From contig JALTZZ010000060.1 of assembly GCA_027051165.1 (NCBI GenBank), positions 1 to 58,572 on the forward strand: DNA of 58,572 nt, given 5' to 3'. Within the stretch, counting starts at the first letter, position 1. Every line of letters starts with the position of its first letter. This document shows positions 53,014 through 58,572 of this stretch, piece after piece. Both the position numbers and the translations under genes were made by a program. Below the pieces are notes generated by a model. It was given only the letters and a program-made list of their open reading frames with translations, was not told the origin of the DNA and made no database searches. This DNA comes from an archaeon (GTDB lineage: Archaea; Hydrothermarchaeota; Hydrothermarchaeia; JALTZZ01).

Positions 53014-55047
53014 GTGAATAACATGGACATGACGGTGGCAGTTCCGCTGGTAGGTTTAATAGCCTTAGCTATGGCAGGAATATTTGCAAAGCTTGTGCTC
53101 TCTCAGGAAACTGGGACGAAGAGGATGCAGGAGATAGCTGCGGCTATTCAAGAAGGAGCTTCTGCATATTTAAATAGACAGTATAGAACAATAGCAGTAT
53201 TCGCAGTTATTTTGACGGTTATACTTGGCTTAGCTCTCGGCTGGAAGATTGCTGCGGGATTCATTGCGGGTGCGGCAAGCTCTGCCGCAGCGGGTTACCT
53301 TGGAATGAATACAAGTGTTAGAGCGAACGTGAGAACGGCGGCGGCTGCAATGAAGCACGGCTTGGAGAAGGCTTTTAGAATCGCTGTTTGGGGAGGTGCA
53401 GTAACGGGCTTAGCAGTTGTTGGCTTAGGATTGCTCGGAATAAGCATTTTCTATCTGCTGTATGACAAGGATCCAAGGCTCATCGTAGGTTTTGCATTTG
53501 GGGCAAGCCTAATAAGCCTATTCGCAAGAATTGGCGGCGGTATATATACAAAAGCAGCAGACGTTGGAGCAGATCTTGTTGGTAAGGTTGAGGCAGGAAT
53601 TCCAGAAGACGATCCAAGAAACCCAGCGGTAATAGCAGACAACGTTGGCGACAACGTCGGCGACTGTGCTGGTATGGGTGCGGACCTCTTCGAGACGTAT
53701 GCAGTAACTATAATAGGTGCCATGGTTCTTGGATTTCTAACAATGCACGATGCAAAATACGTAGAGTATCCACTTTTAATAGGTGCGGTAGCAATTCTGG
53801 CGAGCATTCTTGGAGTTTTTGCAGCGAAGATAGGAAGAGATGGAAAGATAATGAAGGCTCTATACAAGGGAGTTGCAACGAGCATCGTTTTAACAGCTGT
53901 TGGTCTATTTGCAGTGGTAAAAGCGCTGAAGCTTGAAATGGGAATCTATTATGCAAGCCTAATAGGTCTCGTTATAACAATAGCTATATTGGCAATTACG
54001 GAATACTACACATCAACGAACTTCAAGCCAGTTAGGTTTATAGCAACAAATTCGCAAACTGGGTATGCAACAAATATAATCTCCGGTTTAGCCGTAGGCT
54101 TAGAGAGCCCTGTTTTGGTGGCTTTAGTCCTTTCTGCAGGTATCTTGGGAAGCTACTTTATTGCAGAGGCTTACGGTGTTGAAGGCGTATATGGCGTTAG
54201 CATTGCAGTAGCGGCAATGATTGCACTAACTGGAATTATAGTAACGCTCGATACCTATGGTCCGATAACAGACAACGCCGGTGGTATAGCGGAGATGGCA
54301 GGCTTGCCAGATGACGTTCGTGAAATAACAGATGCGTTAGATGCTGTTGGAAACACAACAAAGGCTGTAACAAAAGGTTTTGCAATAGGTTCTGCTGCAC
54401 TTGCGGCATTAACGTTTTTCGCAGCATACGTAGAGGAGCTCAAAACAAAGGCTGTAGAAATTCTAAATAGAGAGATTATATTTAAGTTTGATCTCGGAGA
54501 CCCTTATGTTTTAGTTGGCTTATTTATAGGGGCTCTGATACCTTTCCTCTTCAGTGCAATGGCAATAAAAGCTGTGAGCTTAGCAGCTTTCGATGTTGTA
54601 AACGAAGTAAGGAGACAGTTCAGAGAGCTGAGGATACTTGAAGGAATTGACAAGCCAGAGTATGGAAAATGCGTCAGTATAGTTACAGGAGTTGCGCTTA
54701 AAAAGATGTCTGCTCCAGCTCTCTTAGCAGTGCTAAGTCCTGTGGTTGTAGGCTTGGTGCTTGGTCCAATAGCTCTTGGTGGATTGCTTGTGGGTTCAAT
54801 AGTAAGCGGTCTGATGCTCGCTCTAATGATGGCAAACGGCGGTGCAGCGTGGGACAATGCAAAGAAGTTTGTTGAAGCTGGTAATCTTGGAGGTAAGGGA
54901 AGCGATACACACAAAGCGACGGTTGTAGGCGATACAGTAGGAGACCCGCTTAAAGACACTGCAGGTCCAGCAATAAATCCGCTGATAAAAGTTATGAACA
55001 CTTTAGCGCTACTGATAGTTCCAATAATAATAGTGCTAAAATTCTAA
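53014..55047 (+). CDS. hppA: Membrane-bound H+-translocating pyrophosphatase
   Basis: [50 protein letters not shown]. Confidence 0.96.
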   Translation: MNNMDMTVAVPLVGLIALAMAGIFAKLVLSQETGTKRMQEIAAAIQEGASAYLNRQYRTIAVFAVILTVILGLALGWKIAAGFIAGAASSAAAGYLGMNTSVRANVRTAAAAMKHGLEKAFRIAVWGGAVTGLAVVGLGLLGISIFYLLYDKDPRLIVGFAFGASLISLFARIGGGIYTKAADVGADLVGKVEAGIPEDDPRNPAVIADNVGDNVGDCAGMGADLFETYAVTIIGAMVLGFLTMHDAKYVEYPLLIGAVAILASILGVFAAKIGRDGKIMKALYKGVATSIVLTAVGLFAVVKALKLEMGIYYASLIGLVITIAILAITEYYTSTNFKPVRFIATNSQTGYATNIISGLAVGLESPVLVALVLSAGILGSYFIAEAYGVEGVYGVSIAVAAMIALTGIIVTLDTYGPITDNAGGIAEMAGLPDDVREITDALDAVGNTTKAVTKGFAIGSAALAALTFFAAYVEELKTKAVEILNREIIFKFDLGDPYVLVGLFIGALIPFLFSAMAIKAVSLAAFDVVNEVRRQFRELRILEGIDKPEYGKCVSIVTGVALKKMSAPALLAVLSPVVVGLVLGPIALGGLLVGSIVSGLMLALMMANGGAAWDNAKKFVEAGNLGGKGSDTHKATVVGDTVGDPLKDTAGPAINPLIKVMNTLALLIVPIIIVLKF

Positions 55048-55083
55048 ATTTTTTTTAAATTGAAAATTTTTATTATCTTAGTA

Positions 55084-55157
55084 GGGCCCGTAGCTCAGTC
55101 TGGTAGAGCGAGGGACTCTTAATCCCTTGGTCGGGGGTTCAAATCCCCCCGGGCCCG
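55084..55157 (+). tRNA. tRNA-Lys(CTT)
   Basis: Acceptor GGGCCCG/CGGGCCC, anticodon loop CTCTTAA, T-arm GGGGGTTCAAATCCCCC. Confidence 0.93.
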
Positions 55158-55179
55158 GATATTTTTCTAAAAGCTACCA

Positions 55180-55281
55180 AAACAGAGCTTTTCCAGTTAC
55201 TAATACTCTTGGTCTCGGAGTTACTAATACCCTCAACAATTTTTGTAATCCCATACACGAGTATGGGAATGACTTTAAAAA
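55180..55281 (+). repeat. ~102-bp inverted repeat copy B (partner 6647-6748)
   Basis: See 6647-6748; starts 22 nt past the tRNA-Lys 3' end. Confidence 0.93.
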
Positions 55282-55327
55282 ATCTAACCCTCACAGCTGT
55301 GAGGATGTTAATCTTTGCTAAGAGGGC

Positions 55328-55528
55328 ATGAAGATAAGAGTTAGGTATGAGAAAGGTGTTTTAAAGCCTTTAGAGAAAATTGAACTTGAAGAAGGAAAGG
55401 AGTATACAATTGAAATCAAAGAAGATCTTTATACTTACATAAAGAGGTATTATGGAAAGGTAAAAGGGATTTATGAGTATAAAAATGAAGAATTAGAGGA
55501 AGTCATTTATGGAGAAAATATTCATTGA
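55328..55528 (+). CDS. DUF104/AF2212-like antitoxin
   Basis: MKIRVRYEKGVLKPLEKIELEEGKEYTIEI. Confidence 0.85.
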   Translation: MKIRVRYEKGVLKPLEKIELEEGKEYTIEIKEDLYTYIKRYYGKVKGIYEYKNEELEEVIYGENIH

Positions 55529-55970
55529 CTCAACGGTCTTTATAAAGTATGCAAGAGGAGAAGACGATCTTCTTTTAAAGCTCATAGGCAATGAGCTTTA
55601 TACTTCTACAAACGTTTTTGAAGAATGTTTTTATAAGCTTTTACTTTTAAAATGTGGAGATATAACCGGAAAAATCTCCGTATATAAGTTAAAGGATTCT
55701 TTGAAGAAAAATTATGATGCTTTCAAAGATGTTTTCGAATTTATGGATTTTTTTGAAAGTTTGCTTTCTATGAAAGTAGTTCATCTGCTGGAAATTAATC
55801 TCGAAATATTAAGGATTATGAGCGATATCGTTGAGAAATATAAGCTTCTTCCTAACGACGCCCTTATAGCAGCTACTTGTAAATACTACGATATTAAGAA
55901 GATTGCAACTTTTGATGAAGACTTTAAGAGAGTAGACTTCCTTGAGGTAGTTGAACCCTCACAGCTGTGA
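55509..55970 (+). CDS. vapC: PIN-domain toxin (VapC-like); ends …EPSQL* inside the palindrome
   Basis: MEKIFIDSTVFIKYA…LLPNDALIAATCKYYDIKKIATFDEDF. Confidence 0.87.
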   Translation: MEKIFIDSTVFIKYARGEDDLLLKLIGNELYTSTNVFEECFYKLLLLKCGDITGKISVYKLKDSLKKNYDAFKDVFEFMDFFESLLSMKVVHLLEINLEILRIMSDIVEKYKLLPNDALIAATCKYYDIKKIATFDEDFKRVDFLEVVEPSQL

Positions 55971-56076
55971 GGATAAAAGCAGATATCCAAAAATTGAGGT
56001 TTTTAAATAGAGGAGAACCAACGCTTACATGGAAATCTAACACATACATCATTCCGATTATAGAAAAATATTAGAA

Positions 56077-56285
56077 GGTTACCTGGTTACCCGGTTACTT
56101 AGGTTACCGGTTACCTGAGTTACCCGGGGTTTCGTGAACTTGACAGAAAAAATTTGTGAGTTTTCATTTTGTCAGGTAACCAGGTAACCTAATAAAGAAG
56201 CTTGATTTAAGGATTTCAGATATAAAATAAGGGTAAATTAGTCGGTTACCTCGCACACCTTTAGGTTACCTGGGTTCAGGTAACC
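56077..56285. repeat. GGTTACC/GGTAACC iteron array (9 exact + 2 near copies)
   Basis: Copies at 56077, 56085, 56093(var), 56102, 56109, 56118(var), 56175(-), 56183(-), 56244, 56264, 56279(-). Confidence 0.85.
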
Positions 56286-56383
56286 TTCTCATTCAAGCAG
56301 AAAATTGGCTAAAACGTTACATTTGCTCTTTTTCCTTTCCCTAAGAGAAATATTTGATCATAAACATCAAAATAAAGTTAATA

Positions 56384-56836
56384 CTATTTACTTTTTGATT
56401 TCAAAACAACATTCTTTCTCGTTAAGTCAATAACACCAATACCATATTTAGCGAGCCAGTTAACTCTTGGCTTCTTCTTAAAAGGATAAGCAACATAGAT
56501 CTCGGAAAACAAGCCAAGCTTAGCCTTCTTTAATGCTTGTTTTACGAGCCTTCTGAAATATTTATCTTTAACCTCGATCAAAATTATCTTATCATCCTTG
56601 ACTCCGATCAAATCGAACTCATATCTATCATAGCGAATCCTTTCATAAACTTTGTATCCCTTTGAATAGAGCCACTCTCTAAGAAACTCATAGTAATCGT
56701 ATTCGCTCATTCCCTCTATAGAATTTCCTTCTTTTATCTTTATTTCTCTCTTATTTTTAGATAATATCTTTAATTCTTTTTTATTTTTCTTCACTTGCCC
56801 AAGTGGAAAGCACAGTATACTCGCAATCTGAAACAC
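56384..56836 (-). CDS. PD-(D/E)XK nuclease-like protein
   Basis: DRYEFDLIGVKDDKIILIEVKDKYFRRLVKQALKK. Confidence 0.65.
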   Translation of the reverse strand: MFQIASILCFPLGQVKKNKKELKILSKNKREIKIKEGNSIEGMSEYDYYEFLREWLYSKGYKVYERIRYDRYEFDLIGVKDDKIILIEVKDKYFRRLVKQALKKAKLGLFSEIYVAYPFKKKPRVNWLAKYGIGVIDLTRKNVVLKSKSK

Positions 56837-57092
56837 TGCACATTAAGCAAGATTCCCTCAAAAACTCTTTTAATCCATCGCTGCTCAGAAGCTTTGCCAG
56901 TAAACTGCAGTTCCTCTTTATAACGTATTCCAAGTTTTCTTTAGAATCAATAAGATCGCTTAACACACTGTTAAAGCTTGTTTCTCTTTCATCTCTTAGT
57001 TTCCTCAACTTTTCGTAGGTATTCTGCTTCACCTTTACCGTCTTATATTTTGCCTTTCTACCACTTTTCCTCAATAGTTCTCCAACCCTCAT
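56781..57092 (-). CDS. Small RHH-like/antitoxin-like protein with a Cys pair
   Basis: AKYKTVKVKQNTYEKLRKLRDERETSFNSVLSDLI; overlaps the nuclease-like ORF start. Confidence 0.6.
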   Translation of the reverse strand: MRVGELLRKSGRKAKYKTVKVKQNTYEKLRKLRDERETSFNSVLSDLIDSKENLEYVIKRNCSLLAKLLSSDGLKEFLRESCLMCSVSDCEYTVLSTWASEEK

Positions 57093-57342
57093 ACAAAATA
57101 CTAAAAGTTTATAAAAACAAATCCTCACAGCTGTGAGAAATTTTCAGTAGAAGTAAAAGCAGAACTTAGGTAGAAGCATTAAAACAAAAAGAATAAAAAA
57201 TTGATATTTGAGCCTATACTCAAAAATTTTTAAACTATATGGGAAATTACTTGGAGATTACTACTATAATTATGTTAATACTTTAAAAACCAGAGAAAAA
57301 TCTTAAGGGTTACCACAAAATCTAAGAGACTTCCACCAAAGT

Positions 57343-57446
57343 TTCTCACAGTTGTGAGAATCAGAAACTTATAAAAATCTTATAGAATTGCTATAAATAT
57401 GCACAACCAAGTTGACAATCAATTGACAATTTCTCACAGCTGTGAA
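57343..57446. repeat. Composite ~105-bp direct-repeat module 1 (palindrome-TATAGAATTGCTATAAA-TTGACAAT-palindrome)
   Basis: Near-copy of 58167-58281. Confidence 0.85.
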
Positions 57447-57451
57447 GACAT

Positions 57452-57913
57452 CTAAATCTGATATCTTTTCCTTAAATTCTCTTTAACTTCATCTAAACTT
57501 TTACTTTTAAGCAATTCCTCAACAGCATCTGTATCTAAAGCTAAAAACTTCCCAGACCTAAGACCATATATTATAAAATCCTTATCGTTCGTCCATACCG
57601 GTATATTAAGCTTTAGAGCTAAGGCGATGAAAGGAGTATCATCCTCATCAAAATTTCTTGCAATTTCATAAGCTTCTCTTATTTTATCGAGATAAAATTC
57701 CTGAGGAATGATATGAATCAGACTAAAAGCCAAAAACATTCTAAACTCGAACTCCTTGGTTTTCAGCTTGTTTTTATGCTCCTTAAATTCAAGCAATCCC
57801 TCCTCTGGAAAAAATAAATCAACGCTATACTTCTTAATTACTTTAAAAGCTTTAGATTTTTCACCGGAAATTATGATTGAAAACAAAATGTTGCTGTCAA
57901 CAACTAAATGCAT
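57452..57913 (-). CDS. vapC: PIN-domain toxin (VapC-like)
   Basis: MHLVVDSNILFSIIIS…DEDDTPFIALALKLNIPVWTNDKDF. Confidence 0.86.
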   Translation of the reverse strand: MHLVVDSNILFSIIISGEKSKAFKVIKKYSVDLFFPEEGLLEFKEHKNKLKTKEFEFRMFLAFSLIHIIPQEFYLDKIREAYEIARNFDEDDTPFIALALKLNIPVWTNDKDFIIYGLRSGKFLALDTDAVEELLKSKSLDEVKENLRKRYQI

Positions 57914-58140
57914 TAGATCAGACCCTTTTCCTTATATTCCTTCTTTATTTTCTTCCAAACTTCTTTCCTCGTTTTTTCAAATTCTTCAAAGGCTTTTTCA
58001 GCATTAACATCCATTCCTTGCTTAAGAATTTTAAGGATTATGTCTTTGAATTTTTCTTTGCTTAAACCTTCAGCTATCCAGATATAAACATCCTTCTCCT
58101 TTACCCATTCTGGAACCTCTATTGTAATCGTTTTAGGCAT
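57913..58140 (-). CDS. vapB: Antitoxin for the adjacent PIN toxin
   Basis: MPKTITIEVPEWVKE…; start/stop overlap with vapC. Confidence 0.78.
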   Translation of the reverse strand: MPKTITIEVPEWVKEKDVYIWIAEGLSKEKFKDIILKILKQGMDVNAEKAFEEFEKTRKEVWKKIKKEYKEKGLI

Positions 58141-58166
58141 ATCCTCTCACCTATTCTTAACGTCGT

Positions 58167-58281
58167 TTCTCACAGCTGTGAGGAATAAAACCTATAGGAA
58201 TCCTATAGAATTGCTATAAACATGAACAACCAATTTGGCAATTAATTGCCAATCAATTGATAACTTCTCACAGCTGTGAAG
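58167..58281. repeat. Composite direct-repeat module 2, with internal palindrome TTGGCAATTAATTGCCAA
   Basis: Near-copy of 57343-57446. Confidence 0.85.
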
Positions 58282-58572
58282 AACTCTTATTAAGCTTTCT
58301 CAGCAGGGACTCAAGAGCATCGAACCTTTTATCAAAATACTCATATACTTCATCTATAAGATCGTCAACACTATCAAACCTCTCTAAGAACTCTGCGATC
58401 TTAGCTAAAGCATCAACCATTCTCTTAAAATTTGAAGCATCCTCTACACTTTTAAAATCAAGCTCGCCACCCTTTGATCTATCAATAACAGCCCTAAGAA
58501 CATCTATGTGCAGCTTGCCTAAAAGATCGCTCGCAGCCCTTATAATGCCCTCAGGATCTATGTATGCTACCT
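58268..58572 (-). CDS. Truncated CDS (…ALESLLRKLNKSSSQL*), stop inside the palindrome
   Basis: Open minus-strand frame from window end: VAYIDPEGIIRAASDLLGKLHIDVLRAVIDRSKGGELDF…. Confidence 0.65.
   Translation of the reverse strand, partial: VAYIDPEGIIRAASDLLGKLHIDVLRAVIDRSKGGELDFKSVEDASNFKRMVDALAKIAEFLERFDSVDDLIDEVYEYFDKRFDALESLLRKLNKSSSQL

Noticed and set aside
54504-55001. Antisense ORFs over hppA
   Set aside because: Complementary to a highly conserved pyrophosphatase; no independent support.
6647-55281. Single contiguous element split by a simple inversion between the repeats
   Set aside because: Inverting the core between the repeats leaves both flanks in place, so it cannot by itself join or split the flanks; sibling elements or additional rearrangements are needed.
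56077-56285. GGTTACC array as a CRISPR
   Set aside because: Repeats are 7 bp with irregular 0-50-bp spacing and both orientations; no spacer-repeat periodicity and no cas genes.

Overview
Archaeal (euryarchaeal, Archaeoglobales-like) AT-rich chromosome window. A housekeeping core (~6.77-55.16 kb) holds a tRNA-Gly, sepS, pyrC, CoA genes (coaBC, pantoate kinase), a probable oriC next to orc1/cdc6 and DP1, mfnD, tRNA-Val, two triheme cytochrome lipoproteins, hel308, the S10/spc/alpha-type ribosomal protein superoperon through secY, an H+-pyrophosphatase and a tRNA-Lys. Both ends of this core abut mobile-element/defence DNA: on the left a DUF6516-like TA pair, type I R subunit, YgjP-like protease, EVE protein and tyrosine integrase; on the right several TA modules, a PD-(D/E)XK-like protein and an iteron array. 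The main observations are: (1) a ~102-bp inverted repeat (about 93% identity) placed just outside the 3' ends of the two boundary tRNA genes, making the ~48.5-kb core a potentially invertible segment or marking two sibling integrated elements; (2) a dispersed 12-bp palindrome TCACAGCTGTGA (10 sites, all noticed copies in the two flanks, none noticed in the core) that in three genes itself forms the stop codon (…SQL*), resembling a stoperator-like network; (3) a GGTTACC/GGTAACC iteron array; (4) an uncharacterised operon (44.4-48.5 kb) beside a stand-alone CDC48-N-like protein and ending in a PD-(D/E)XK-like nuclease; (5) a PARIS/OLD-like AAA ATPase + DUF3226/TOPRIM-like pair; (6) a TnpB-related gene with apparently degenerate RuvC motifs and a GC-rich structured 3' RNA candidate; (7) an oriC with ORB-like sites and concentric inverted repeats. 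All assignments are by reading; no database search was run.
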